A DNA stretch of 36,239 bases from Novosphingobium aureum (GTDB taxonomy: Bacteria; Pseudomonadota; Alphaproteobacteria; Sphingomonadales; Sphingomonadaceae). The position numbers and the translations under genes are program-made. The stretch lies in assembly GCF_015865035.1 (NCBI RefSeq), contig NZ_JADZGI010000009.1, forward strand, positions 1 to 36,239. The letters run 5' to 3'. Numbering within the stretch: the stretch's first letter is position 1; every line of letters starts with the position of its first letter. Shown in pieces: positions 24,109-33,252 of the stretch. Under the pieces are notes generated by a model. It was not told the DNA's origin, did no database searches, and worked only from the letters and a program-made list of their open reading frames with translations.

Positions 24109-24138
24109 TTTCAGCAACTTATAAGTCAGGAAAAGAAA

Positions 24139-24170
24139 ACGGCCGGAGCAATCCCCCCTGCTCCGGCCGT
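24139..24170 (-). terminator. Rho-independent terminator of the fadE transcript
   Basis: ACGGCCGGAGCA (24139-24150) and TGCTCCGGCCGT (24159-24170) form a 12-bp perfect stem over an 8-nt loop. On the minus strand the stem is followed by TTTCTTTT, so it best terminates the fadA-fadN-fadE operon ending at 24246. It can also stop opgH transcripts. Confidence 0.9.
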
Positions 24171-24245
24171 ACTACCTGTCGGACATTCGACAATGTGCGA
24201 CCCGACGGTGATCTCAGTATTAATCCTTAGATCGCTCTATAGTCG

Positions 24246-26036
24246 TCAGAATGCCTCCGCGTCCATTGCCATTAGCGACTTTTTACCGGATTTAATCGCA
24301 AGAAATGCCGCAGTCGCCCCAGGAAGGACGCGATCGAAGAAGAACTGCGCGGTCGCGAGCTTGGCCTTGTAGAAGTCTGCGTCCTCGACTCCCTCGCTTA
24401 TACGGGCCCGCGCGATCAAGGATGCCTTGGCGAAAGTATAGGCCATAGCCACCAGTCCGATCAGGCGCAGATAGTCGGTTGCCGCAGCTGCGGCTTCTTC
24501 CGGATCGGCCATGCCCTTCTGCGCGATTGTGCCGGTCGAGAGCTGGAGCGCGCCGAAGGCCTTCTCGAGCGCTTCGAACATCTTGCCGAACTCCTCGTCT
24601 TCCTTGTTGGCCTCGATGAACTGCGCGACGGGATGGAAGAAGCTGCGCAAGTAGCGGCCCATGTGCGCGGGCATCTTGCGGCCGACGAGGTCGAGCGCCT
24701 GAATGCCGTTGGTGCCCTCGTAGATCATGGCGATGCGTGCATCGCGGGCGAGCTGCTCGACGCCGCTCTCGGCGATGTAGCCATGCCCGCCATACACCTG
24801 CACGGCGATCTGCGCGCTCTCGTGGCCGAGATCGGTGAACAGCGCCTTGACAACCGGCGTCATCAGCGCGGTGAAGTCCTCGGCGCGCTGCTTCACTTCG
24901 GGATCGGTCGAATGCTTTTCGGCGTCGAGCGCACGCGCCACCCAGGCACCGAGCGCACGGCAGCCTTCGTTGTAGGCACGCATGGTGAGCAGCATGCGGC
25001 GCACGTCGGGGTGGACGATGATCGGATCGGCGGGGCCGTCCGGGTTCTTGACGCCCGAGAGCGAGCGGCCCTGCAGGCGGTCCTTGGCGTACCACACCGC
25101 CGACTGGTAGGCGATTTCACCAACGCCAAGCCCCTGAATGCCGACCGAGACGCGCTCGGTGTTCATCATCGTGAACATGGCTTCCATGCCCTTGTGCGGC
25201 TTGCCGACCAGCCAGCCGGTGCTCTCGTCGAAGTTGAGCTGGCAGGTGGCCGAGGCCTTGAGCCCCATCTTGTGCTCGATGGCAGCGACCGAGACGCCGT
25301 TCGAGGGTCCGGGAGTGCCATCGTCCTTGGGCAGGTACTTGGGCACCAGGAACAAGGAGATACCCTTAACCCCCGGAGGCGCGTCGGGCATGCGCGCGAG
25401 GACGAGGTGGACGATATTCTCGGTGAGATCGTGCTCGCCTGCCGAGATGAAGATCTTCGCGCCGGTCAGCTTGTACGAGCCGTCATCCTGCGGCACGGCC
25501 TTGGTGCGCAACATCCCAAGGTCCGTGCCGCAGTGGGGCTCGGTCAGGCACATGGTGCCCGACCATTCCCCGGAAACCATCTTCGGCAGGTAGAACTGCT
25601 TCAGTTCGTCCGACGCATAGCCCTCGATCGCGGTGGTCGCGCCGTGGGTCAGGCCCGGGTAGAGGCTGAACGAGAGGTTGGCCGAGCAGATCATCTCCTC
25701 GGTCAGCTTGTTCACCGCCTCGGGCAGGCCCTGCCCGCCCCATTCGGGATCGGAGGCGAGCGCGCACCAGCCACCCTCGCGGAACATCTCGTAGGCCTGC
25801 TTGAAGCCCTCCGGGGTGCGCACCACCCCGTTCTCGAGCTTGCAGCCCTCGATGTCGCCGCTGCGGTTGAGCGGCAGGAGCACTTCCTGCGCGACCTTGG
25901 CCGCCTCTTCGAGCACTGCCTCGGTGAGGTCGGGCGTGAATTCGGCCATGGCTTCGAGATCGCCGAAACCGTCATCGGCATGAAGCTCGTTGAGCACGAA
26001 CTTCATGTCGCGCAAGGGGGCTTCGTAAACCTGCAT
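24246..26036 (-). CDS. fadE: Acyl-CoA dehydrogenase, large FadE type (about 600 aa)
   Basis: 596 aa. ATG 26036 is chosen over GTG 26042 because GAGGAG lies 7 nt before it. The N-terminal extension (MQVYEAPLRDMKFVLNEL) is typical of this class. The middle holds the flavin/substrate blocks MCLTEPHCGTDLGMLRTKA and TGAKIFISAGEHDL, and the helical C-domain has the catalytic Glu in IYEGTNGIQALDL (about residue 440). A further 150-residue C-terminal domain ends LMAMDAEAF. It catalyses the FAD-linked first step of fatty-acid beta-oxidation, passing electrons to ETF. It is the last gene of the fadA-fadN-fadE operon, 50 nt after fadN, and is followed by a strong terminator. Confidence 0.95.
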   Translation of the reverse strand: MQVYEAPLRDMKFVLNELHADDGFGDLEAMAEFTPDLTEAVLEEAAKVAQEVLLPLNRSGDIEGCKLENGVVRTPEGFKQAYEMFREGGWCALASDPEWGGQGLPEAVNKLTEEMICSANLSFSLYPGLTHGATTAIEGYASDELKQFYLPKMVSGEWSGTMCLTEPHCGTDLGMLRTKAVPQDDGSYKLTGAKIFISAGEHDLTENIVHLVLARMPDAPPGVKGISLFLVPKYLPKDDGTPGPSNGVSVAAIEHKMGLKASATCQLNFDESTGWLVGKPHKGMEAMFTMMNTERVSVGIQGLGVGEIAYQSAVWYAKDRLQGRSLSGVKNPDGPADPIIVHPDVRRMLLTMRAYNEGCRALGAWVARALDAEKHSTDPEVKQRAEDFTALMTPVVKALFTDLGHESAQIAVQVYGGHGYIAESGVEQLARDARIAMIYEGTNGIQALDLVGRKMPAHMGRYLRSFFHPVAQFIEANKEDEEFGKMFEALEKAFGALQLSTGTIAQKGMADPEEAAAAATDYLRLIGLVAMAYTFAKASLIARARISEGVEDADFYKAKLATAQFFFDRVLPGATAAFLAIKSGKKSLMAMDAEAF

Positions 26037-26086
26037 TGTCACTCTCCTCGCGGGAGCGCCGCAGCGACGCTCCCGTATTATTCTTG

Positions 26087-28411
26087 TCAGTTCCTGAGCG
26101 GCTTGCCGGTCTCGAGCATGTGCTCGACCCGCGCGATCGAACGCGGCGAGCGAACCAGCTTCATGAAGGCATCGCGCTCCAGCTTGAGCAGCTCCTGCTC
26201 GCTCACGGTGTCGACGAGATCGGCATCGCCGCCCGTCAGCACTTCGGCGAGCGCATCCGAGACGACGAGGTCGTAGTCGGTGGCGAGACCGCGCTTGTGG
26301 AAGCCTTGTGCCGCGAGCGAGAGACCGACCCGCCCGGTATCGCCCGGCAGCTTGAACTCGGGCGCCTCGGGCGGGGTATAGCCCTCGACCATCGCCAGAG
26401 CCTTTTGCCGCGCATCGTAAAGCACGCGGTCGCGGTTCATCGTCACGCCGTCATCGGGGCGCAGGAACAGCATTTCCTTGGCCTGCGCGGCAGACTTGGA
26501 AACGGTCGCGGTCGAGACGGTCTCGAAGACCTTGCCGACAGGCGGCATCGGCCCCTTGGGCATGCCGCGCGCGTTGCGGGCACGCTCGAGCATCTCGCCA
26601 TTGCCGCCCCAGCCGGGAACGAGCCCGACGCCGCACTCGACGAGCCCGGTGTAAAGCTCGGCATGTGCCTGGATCGCGTCGCAATGGAGCAGGATCTCGC
26701 ACCCGCCGCCCAGCGCCATGCCCGCAGGCGCACCGACCACTGGAAACGGCGCATACTTGAGGCCCTTGTAGGCCATCTGACCGCCCGCGACGAGCTTCTC
26801 GATCTCCGAATAGGCGGCGATGTTGACCGCGAACATGGCAAGGCCGAGGTTGGCACCGGCCGAGAAGTTCGCGCCGTCGTTGTATACGACCATCGCCTTG
26901 TACTGGGCCTGCACGATCGGCAGCGCCTTGACGATCAGCTTCATCACCTCGCCATCGAGCGCGTTCATCTTGCCGGTAAACTCGAGGCACACCACGCCCT
27001 CGCCGATGTCCCAGAGCGCCGCCGAGGCGTTCTTGATGATCGGCTTGGACGCGAGCTTGATATCGGCAAGGCTGAGCACGCCCTCGGCTCGCACCACATC
27101 GTGGTATTCGCCATCGAGGCCGAGGAACTGGCGCTTGCCATCCTCGATCCGGTAGAAGCTGCGCTCGCCCGCGATCTTGAGAATCTCGGGCACGGGCTTG
27201 CCCTCGGCCTCGAGCCGCTTTGCAAGATAGGCAGCGCCCAGCTTGTCGATCATCTCGAAGGGGCCGTGCTTCCAGTTGTAGCCCAGCTTCATCGTGTCAT
27301 CGATCGCGACCACGTCGTCGGCCGCCTCGGGCACGAGGCTCGCGGCATAGGCCAGCGTTCCGCCCAGGATCGCCCAGGCATAGGCGCCGATATCGCCTTT
27401 GGTCTCGACCAGCTTGCGCAGGTCGCCCTTGGCCGCAGCCCCGCGCGGACCGGCAGGACGCGCGGCCGCGTGGTACTCGCCGCTGACAAGGTCGATGACC
27501 TCCTTCTGGCGGCCCTTTTCCTTGTTGAGGCGGTAGAACCCACCCTTGCCCTTGCGACCGGTATAGCCATCCGCGATCATCTTCTCGATCAGCGGGATCT
27601 CGCGGGCGATCGCCTGATAGGGATCGTCCTTGGGCAGCGTCGAGGTCAGGCTCGCCTGAAGGTGCGGCATGAGATCGATGCCGACGAGGTCGACGAGGCC
27701 GAAAATGCCGGTCTTGGGAACGCCCATCGGCTTGCCCGCGACGGCATCGGCAAGCTCGACCGAGAGGCCCATGTCGAAGGCCGCATTGAGACCGAGCTGG
27801 ATCCACAAGGTGCCGATACGGTTAGCGATAAAGCCGGGCGTATCCTTGGCCGCGACCACGGTTTTGCCCAGCGCGACGTCGGCGAACTGCTCGACCTTGT
27901 CGGCAACACCCGCATCGGTCGCGGGGCCAGTGACGATCTCCATCAGCCGCATGTAGCGCGGCGGGTTGAAGAAGTGAGTGATCAGGAAGTCGGCCTTGAA
28001 CGCATCCGAGCGGCCCTCGACGAGGTTCGCGAGCGGGATCGTCGAGGTGTTCGACGAGACCGCGCAGCCCGGCTGCTTGAGTGCCTCGAGCTTCTCGTAA
28101 AGGCCCTGCTTGATGTCGAGCCGCTCGATCACCGCCTCGATGATCCAGTCGCATTCGGCGACCTTTTCGAGATGGTCCTCGATGTTGCCGGTCTCGACCA
28201 GCTTTGCCGCCGACTTGCTCATAAAGGGAGCAGGCTCGGTCTTGAGCATCCTGGCGACCGCGCCTTCGGCGATCGCGTTGCGGTTGTTGCCCTGCTTGGG
28301 AACGATGTCGAGCAACAGCACGGGCACACCGGCATTGGCGACCTGCGCCGCAATGCCCGCGCCCATCGTGCCGGCGCCGATCACGCAGACTTTCTGGATA
28401 GGCTTGCTCAT
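26087..28411 (-). CDS. fadN: 3-hydroxyacyl-CoA dehydrogenase / enoyl-CoA hydratase fusion (FadN-type)
   Basis: 774 aa from ATG 28411, which overlaps the thiolase stop (ATGA). The order is 3HCDH first: KVCVIGAGTMGAGIAAQVAN (NAD site), NTSTIPLANL, DFLITHFFNPPRYMRLMEIV, NRIGTLWIQLGLNAA and IDLMPHLQASL, then a second 3HCDH-C unit (KLGYNWKHGPFEMIDKLG). The enoyl-CoA hydratase domain is at the C-terminal side (about 460 on): CLEFTGKMNALDGEVMKLI, NFSAGANLGLAMFAVN, APAGMALGGGCEILLHCDA and GLVECGVGLVPGWGG. FadB and FadJ have the opposite order, while Bacillus FadN has this one. It performs hydration and NAD-linked oxidation in beta-oxidation. Confidence 0.94.
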   Translation of the reverse strand: MSKPIQKVCVIGAGTMGAGIAAQVANAGVPVLLLDIVPKQGNNRNAIAEGAVARMLKTEPAPFMSKSAAKLVETGNIEDHLEKVAECDWIIEAVIERLDIKQGLYEKLEALKQPGCAVSSNTSTIPLANLVEGRSDAFKADFLITHFFNPPRYMRLMEIVTGPATDAGVADKVEQFADVALGKTVVAAKDTPGFIANRIGTLWIQLGLNAAFDMGLSVELADAVAGKPMGVPKTGIFGLVDLVGIDLMPHLQASLTSTLPKDDPYQAIAREIPLIEKMIADGYTGRKGKGGFYRLNKEKGRQKEVIDLVSGEYHAAARPAGPRGAAAKGDLRKLVETKGDIGAYAWAILGGTLAYAASLVPEAADDVVAIDDTMKLGYNWKHGPFEMIDKLGAAYLAKRLEAEGKPVPEILKIAGERSFYRIEDGKRQFLGLDGEYHDVVRAEGVLSLADIKLASKPIIKNASAALWDIGEGVVCLEFTGKMNALDGEVMKLIVKALPIVQAQYKAMVVYNDGANFSAGANLGLAMFAVNIAAYSEIEKLVAGGQMAYKGLKYAPFPVVGAPAGMALGGGCEILLHCDAIQAHAELYTGLVECGVGLVPGWGGNGEMLERARNARGMPKGPMPPVGKVFETVSTATVSKSAAQAKEMLFLRPDDGVTMNRDRVLYDARQKALAMVEGYTPPEAPEFKLPGDTGRVGLSLAAQGFHKRGLATDYDLVVSDALAEVLTGGDADLVDTVSEQELLKLERDAFMKLVRSPRSIARVEHMLETGKPLRN

Positions 28412-29544
28412 TCGACTGACTCCAGAACGGTGGCGATACCCTGACCGCCGCCGATGCACTGGCTGGCGAGCGCGTACTTGCCGCCCTCACGCTTCAGCAG
28501 CGAGGCAGCCTTGCCGACGATGCGCGCACCGGTTGCGCCAAGCGGGTGGCCAATGGCGATGGCGCCGCCGTCGATGTTGGTTTTCGTGCTGTCGAAGCCA
28601 AGGTCCTTGATGCAGGCGAGTGCCTGCGAGGCGAAGGCCTCGTTCAGTTCGACGACGCTGAGATCGCTCGCCGAGATGCCGGCGCGCTCCATCGCCTTCT
28701 GGCTGGAGAGGATCGGGCCAAGGCCCATGGTCTCGGGCGCGCAGCCCGAAATCGCGACCGACTTGATGCGCGCGAGGATCGGCAGCCCCTTGGCCTTGGC
28801 ATAGGCCTCGGTGGTGACGAGCACGGCGCTGGCACCGTCGGTCAGCGGCGAGGAGGTGCCGGCCGTGACCGAGCCATTGGCATCGAAGGCGGGCTTCAGG
28901 CCTGCAAGGCCTTCTGCCGTGGTCTCTGCGCGGATGGTGCCGTCTTGGTCGATCACGCCGCCCTTGGTCTGGATCGGCACGATCTCGTCGGCGAACTTGC
29001 CCGCATCGCGCGCGGCTGCGGCGCGCTTCTGGCTTTCGAGGGCCAGCGCTTCCTGATCGGCACGCGCGATCTGGTACTTGGTCGCGACGTTCTCGGCCGT
29101 CTCGCCCATGCCCATGTAGGCCGCAGACTTGTCGGCCAGTGCGCGGTTGGGCATCGGGTTGAAGCCCATCATCGGCACGCGGCTCATCGATTCGACGCCT
29201 GCGCAGATGAAGGCCTCACCCGCACCCAGTGCGATCTGGCCCATGGCAATGTGGATTGCGCTCATCGAGGAGCCGCAGAAGCGGTTGACGGTCATGCCGC
29301 CGACCGACAGCGGCAGGTCGGCCAGCAGCCCGATCAGGCGCGCGACATTGAGACCCTGCTCGCCTTCGGGAAAGGCGCAGCCGACGATGAGGTCCTCGAT
29401 GTCGGCGGCATCGACACCGGTGCGGTCGATCAGGCCACGGATGACCTGCGCGGCGAGATCGTCCGGGCGGACACGAGACAGCGCCCCTTTGCCGGCAAGG
29501 TGAAAGGGAGAGCGGGCGTAACCCGCAATGACGACGCTATCCAT
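28408..29544 (-). CDS. fadA: Acetyl-CoA acyltransferase (thiolase)
   Basis: 378 aa, ATG 29544. The active-site residues are Cys90 (VNRFCGSSMSAIHIA), His333 (GGAIAIGHPLGATGAR) and Cys363 (ASQCIGGGQGIAT). GVESMSRVPMMGFNPMP and ELNEAFASQALACIKDLG are thiolase blocks. It cleaves 3-ketoacyl-CoA to acetyl-CoA and a shorter acyl-CoA, the last step of the cycle. First gene of fadA-fadN-fadE on the minus strand; the same three functions occur together in the Bacillus fadNAE operon. It begins divergently from the DUF2147 gene, 184 nt away. The N-terminus (MDSVVIAGYARSPFHLAGKG) departs from the commoner AVIVSAARTP form. Confidence 0.93.
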   Translation of the reverse strand: MDSVVIAGYARSPFHLAGKGALSRVRPDDLAAQVIRGLIDRTGVDAADIEDLIVGCAFPEGEQGLNVARLIGLLADLPLSVGGMTVNRFCGSSMSAIHIAMGQIALGAGEAFICAGVESMSRVPMMGFNPMPNRALADKSAAYMGMGETAENVATKYQIARADQEALALESQKRAAAARDAGKFADEIVPIQTKGGVIDQDGTIRAETTAEGLAGLKPAFDANGSVTAGTSSPLTDGASAVLVTTEAYAKAKGLPILARIKSVAISGCAPETMGLGPILSSQKAMERAGISASDLSVVELNEAFASQALACIKDLGFDSTKTNIDGGAIAIGHPLGATGARIVGKAASLLKREGGKYALASQCIGGGQGIATVLESVE

Positions 29545-29600
29545 GCATTCTCTCCGTGGGCGTTACCGACCTCTCGAATCCGGGTCGATCAAACTTCTTC

Positions 29601-29632
29601 CCTTAAGGTGCGATTCTTTCCCTATACGTCAA
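29601..29632 (-). promoter_or_regulatory. Possible MerR-type promoter of fadA operon
   Basis: On the minus strand, TTGACG (29632-29627) is a good -35, and the following TATAGGGAAAG is partly symmetric with it. The best -10-like element, TTAAGG at 29606-29601, lies 20 nt away. That is long for sigma70, but 19-20 nt is the spacing known for MerR-activated promoters. It sits about 60-90 nt before fadA. Weak evidence. Confidence 0.25.
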
Positions 29633-29728
29633 GCAATTTTTGCGCTATCGAATCCTCAACACGGCCGGCCCGTATCAGGTTCCGCGAAAGGAACGGGGTC
29701 AGGATCGTGATAGTGAGAGGATACTGGA

Positions 29729-30181
29729 TTGCGCATGAAACCCGTGAAATTCGCGAGTCTGACGCTCGCTGCCACCCTTCTGTCCGCCCTTCCCGCAACC
29801 GCGCCCGCCTCTGCTGCCGAAGGTGATTCGGTGCTCGGCACCTGGCGTGCCGCCAGCAAGAACGGCGTGATCGAGATTTCCCGTTGCGGCACCTCGATCT
29901 GCGGCAAGCTGATGAATTCGGACCTGATCCGCACCAATCCCGAGCTGCTCGACGTCCACAACAAGGACGAGGCCAAGCGCACCCGCAAGCTCAAGGGACT
30001 GCAGATCCTCGGCGGGTTCGAGCGCGACGACGGAAAATGGACCGGCGGCTCGATCTACAACCCCGAGGATGGCGGTACCTACAAGGCGACGATCACCCCG
30101 GCGGGTCCCGACACGCTCAAGCTCAAGGGATGCATCGTCTGGCCCTTGTGCAAGACACAGACCTGGACGAGAATGAAATAA
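29729..30181 (+). CDS. DUF2147 family secreted protein
   Basis: 150 aa from TTG 29729, with GAGAGGA 7 nt upstream; ATG 29735 is the alternative. A Sec signal peptide (KPVKFASLTLAATLLSALPA, cut near ASA/AEG about residue 32) leads to the DUF2147 domain: VLGTWRAASKNGVIEISRCG, CGKLMNS, GLQILGGFERDDGKWTGGSIY, NPEDGGTYKATI and LKGCIVWPLCKTQTWTR. It is a small periplasmic or surface beta-rich protein of unknown role. Cysteines in pairs (SRCGTSICGK, KGCIVWPLCK) suggest disulfides. It precedes fadL by 63 nt on the same strand. Confidence 0.85.
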   Translation: MRMKPVKFASLTLAATLLSALPATAPASAAEGDSVLGTWRAASKNGVIEISRCGTSICGKLMNSDLIRTNPELLDVHNKDEAKRTRKLKGLQILGGFERDDGKWTGGSIYNPEDGGTYKATITPAGPDTLKLKGCIVWPLCKTQTWTRMK

Positions 30182-30244
30182 GGCTACAAGCCACTATAAT
30201 AGCAAAACTCCAAATCGAATGAATGTTTCTTGGGAGAGAACTGA

Positions 30245-31543
30245 ATGAATACCTCGATGGGTCGCCTCCTCGTGTCGGGCGCGAGTCTCGCGACGGCCAT
30301 GTCGCTGGCCGGTACCGCACATGCCCAGGCCTTCTATCTTCAGGAGCAGTCCGTACGCGGCCAGGGCCGCGCCTTCTCGGGCGAAGCTGCCGACACCGGC
30401 ATTGAATCGATCTGGTGGAACCCTGCGTCCATCGCGGGGACGCAAGGCGGCGAAGCCTCGCTGCACGCCAGCGCCATCCTGCCGCGCGGCAAGGTCTCGG
30501 ACGACGGCACCATAATCGTGCGTCCGGGCACCACCGGTGAGCCGATCGGCGGCAACGCGGTCTCGAAGGACCCAATCAACAACGGCGTGCTGCCCTCTGG
30601 TGCCATCGCCTACGGCTTCGGCAAGGTTGCTGTCGGTCTCGCGATCAGTGCGCCTTACAACTTCACCACGGATTACGACGACGACAGCTGGGCGCGTTAC
30701 ACTGCCGACAAGACCGAGCTGCGCACCTTCGACATCCAGCCCACCGTCGCGGTAGAGCTGGCGCCCGGCATCAACGTCGGCGGCGGACTCAACATCGAGT
30801 ACGCCAAGGCGAGCCTTGGCAATGCGCTGCCCAACCTTTCCTCCGCGCTTCCCGACGGCCACCAGGAACTGAAGGGCAACGGCTGGGACATCGGCTGGTC
30901 GGTCGGCGCGCAGCTGCATCGCGGCCCGGTTTCGGTCGGTCTCGCCTACAAGTCCGCGATTAAGCACAAGCTCGACGGATCGGTCACGGTCGAGGGTCTG
31001 GTCGGGCCGCTTGCCGCGCAGAACCGCTCGATCGATGCGACCGCGACCTTTTCGACCCCTTGGCAGGCAATCGGCTCGATCCGTTTCCGCGCCACCGACC
31101 AGCTGACGCTCAACTTCCAGACCGTGCGTTATGGCTGGAGCGAATTCGACGCGATCCGCCTCGGCGCACCGCTCAACACCGCGATCCCCGAGAACTACCG
31201 GGACACCTGGAGCTTCGCAGGCGGTGTCGACTACATGATCGATCCGCAGTGGACCGTTCGTGCAGGCGTGCAATACGGCCAGACCCCGACCCGCGACGGC
31301 GAGCGTGACGCACGCGTGCCCGACTCCGACCGCCTCAACTTCTCGGCGGGTACGAGCTATGCGCTCAGCGATCGTTTCACCATCGATGCGGCGGCCTCGT
31401 ACATCTCGTTCGAGGACACCACGATCGACCGCACGACCGCTGCTTACGCAGGCACTGCGGTGCAGACCCCGATCCTCGTGGACGGTTCCCTCACGGACGC
31501 ATCCGCTCTCGTGTTTTCGCTTGGTGCAAGGATGAAGTTCTGA
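30245..31543 (+). CDS. fadL: FadL-type long-chain fatty acid outer-membrane transporter
   Basis: 432 aa, ATG 30245, with GGGAGA a few nt before. The signal peptide (SLATAMSLAGTAHAQ, cleavage after AHA) is followed by FadL features: FYLQEQSVRGQGRAFSGEAAD, IESIWWNPASIAGTQGG, and a run of amphipathic strands such as KVAVGLAISAPYNFTTDY and FSVGLAYKSAIKHKLDGS-like segments. It ends in FSLGARMKF, a terminal aromatic residue as expected for BAM insertion. It should bind and pass long-chain fatty acids or other hydrophobic compounds across the outer membrane. Its stop overlaps the fadD start by 1 nt. Confidence 0.92.
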   Translation: MNTSMGRLLVSGASLATAMSLAGTAHAQAFYLQEQSVRGQGRAFSGEAADTGIESIWWNPASIAGTQGGEASLHASAILPRGKVSDDGTIIVRPGTTGEPIGGNAVSKDPINNGVLPSGAIAYGFGKVAVGLAISAPYNFTTDYDDDSWARYTADKTELRTFDIQPTVAVELAPGINVGGGLNIEYAKASLGNALPNLSSALPDGHQELKGNGWDIGWSVGAQLHRGPVSVGLAYKSAIKHKLDGSVTVEGLVGPLAAQNRSIDATATFSTPWQAIGSIRFRATDQLTLNFQTVRYGWSEFDAIRLGAPLNTAIPENYRDTWSFAGGVDYMIDPQWTVRAGVQYGQTPTRDGERDARVPDSDRLNFSAGTSYALSDRFTIDAAASYISFEDTTIDRTTAAYAGTAVQTPILVDGSLTDASALVFSLGARMKF

Positions 31544-33252
31544 TGGGACACGCGGCGACGATCGGCGGCAATGACCGCCCGGCAACCAACAGCTCCTCCC
31601 AACAGCCGGACGAGATGCCGCCGATCGCGCCGCGGCTTCTGACCGAGCTGCTCGACCATGCGGTCGAGCGGCACGGCGACTGGACCGCCATCGACTTCAT
31701 GGGGCGGACCTGGACTTACGATGAAATCGGCACGAAGGTTCAGCGCGCGGCTCGGGGCCTGCAGGACCTTGGCGTCGTAAAGGGCACGCGCGTTGGCCTG
31801 TGCCTTCCCAACACCCCTTATTACGTGATCCTCTATTTCGCGATCCTGCGCATCGGCGGCGTGGTGGTGAACTTCAACCCGCTCTACACCGAGCGCGAGA
31901 TGGCACATCTCGTCGAGGATTCGGGCGCAGAGATCCTCGTCTCGACCGACCTCGAGATCTCGCTGCCCAAGGTCGCTGCCCTGCTCGGCAAGCACCAGCT
32001 CAAGCGGGTTATCGTGTGCCCCTTCGCCGATGCCCTGCCCTCGCTCAAGCGCGGCGCGTTCCTGCTGTTCAAGCGCCGCGACATCGCCGACGTGCCCGAG
32101 CACGACCTGCGCTACGTCTGGTACGAGGACCTCGTCGCGCGCGGCGATGCGCCCGATCCGGTCGAGCGCGATCCCGCCGATCTTGCAGTATTGCAGTACA
32201 CCGGCGGCACCACCGGCGTGCCCAAGGGCGCGATGCTCAGCCACGCCAACCTCACTGCCAATTCGGCGCAAATGATCGCGCACGTCGGTCACATGCCCGA
32301 CGAGCAGGAGCGCACGCTGGGCGTCCTGCCGCTGTTCCACGTCTTCGCGCTGACGACGGTGCTCAACTACTCGATCGACACCGCCGCCGAGATGATCCTC
32401 CTGCCGCGCTTCGAGATGAAGTCTTTCCTCAAGACCGCGCTGCGCACCAAGCCCACCCAGTTCTTCGGTGTGCCCACTTTGTACACCGCGCTCAACGGCG
32501 AGGAGACGCACGGTGCCTTCTCCAGCGTGCGCGTGTGCGTCTCGGGCGGTGCGCCGCTGCCCCTCGAAGTCCGCCACAAGTTCGAGGAACGCACCGGGGT
32601 GCGCGTGGTCGAGGGCTATGGCCTTTCCGAGGCCAGCCCGATCATCACCTGCAACCCGCTCGAAGGGGTGGTGAAGGACAATTCGTGCGGCCCCGCCTTC
32701 CCCGGCACCACGATCGAGATCCGCGACCCCGACAACCTCGAGCGCATTTGCGAACGGGGCGAAAAGGGCGAGGTCTGCGCGCGCGGTCCGCAGGTCATGA
32801 CGGGCTACTGGAAGCGTCCCGAGGATTCGGCGCGCACCTTCACTCACGGCGCTCTGCGCACGGGCGACATCGGCTATCTCGACGAGGATGGCTACCTGTT
32901 CCTCGTCGACCGCATCAAGGACGTGATCCTTTGCGGCGGCTACAACGTCTACCCGCGCATCATCGAGGAAGGCATCTACGAGCACCCTGCCATCGCCGAG
33001 GCGGTCGTAATCGGCATCCCGCATCCCTATCGCGGTCAGGCGCCCAAGGCCTTCGTCACGCTCAAGCCCGGCGAAAGCCTGACATCCGAGGAACTACTGG
33101 CTTTTCTGAGCGAGAGGCTTAACAAGATCGAGATGCCTTCCGCGATTGAATTCCGCGACACCTTGCCCAAGACCCTCGTCGGCAAGCTCTCGAAGAAAGA
33201 GCTCGTCGCGGAGGAAGAGGCGCGCCGCGCGGCTGACGGAAACGCGGCATGA
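31543..33252 (+). CDS. fadD: Long-chain-fatty-acid--CoA ligase
   Basis: 569 aa. The ATG at 31543 shares its A with the fadL TGA (TGATG). ANL superfamily motifs: A3 loop YTGGTTGVPKGA (about 219-230), GVPTLYTALNG, A5 EGYGLSEASP, RTGDIGYLDEDGYLFLVDR and A10 LPKTLVGKLSKKELV with the catalytic Lys. It activates imported fatty acids to acyl-CoA with ATP in the cytoplasm, the trapping step after FadL. The N-terminal 30 residues are Gln/Ser/Pro-rich and may be disordered. The three genes fadL, fadD and merR are overlapped and should be coexpressed. Confidence 0.94.
   Translation: MGHAATIGGNDRPATNSSSQQPDEMPPIAPRLLTELLDHAVERHGDWTAIDFMGRTWTYDEIGTKVQRAARGLQDLGVVKGTRVGLCLPNTPYYVILYFAILRIGGVVVNFNPLYTEREMAHLVEDSGAEILVSTDLEISLPKVAALLGKHQLKRVIVCPFADALPSLKRGAFLLFKRRDIADVPEHDLRYVWYEDLVARGDAPDPVERDPADLAVLQYTGGTTGVPKGAMLSHANLTANSAQMIAHVGHMPDEQERTLGVLPLFHVFALTTVLNYSIDTAAEMILLPRFEMKSFLKTALRTKPTQFFGVPTLYTALNGEETHGAFSSVRVCVSGGAPLPLEVRHKFEERTGVRVVEGYGLSEASPIITCNPLEGVVKDNSCGPAFPGTTIEIRDPDNLERICERGEKGEVCARGPQVMTGYWKRPEDSARTFTHGALRTGDIGYLDEDGYLFLVDRIKDVILCGGYNVYPRIIEEGIYEHPAIAEAVVIGIPHPYRGQAPKAFVTLKPGESLTSEELLAFLSERLNKIEMPSAIEFRDTLPKTLVGKLSKKELVAEEEARRAADGNAA

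Noticed and set aside
26036..28444. An 802-codon open frame on the plus strand
   Set aside because: It is the antisense of the fadN gene, with low-complexity Arg/His/Asp composition and no family signal.
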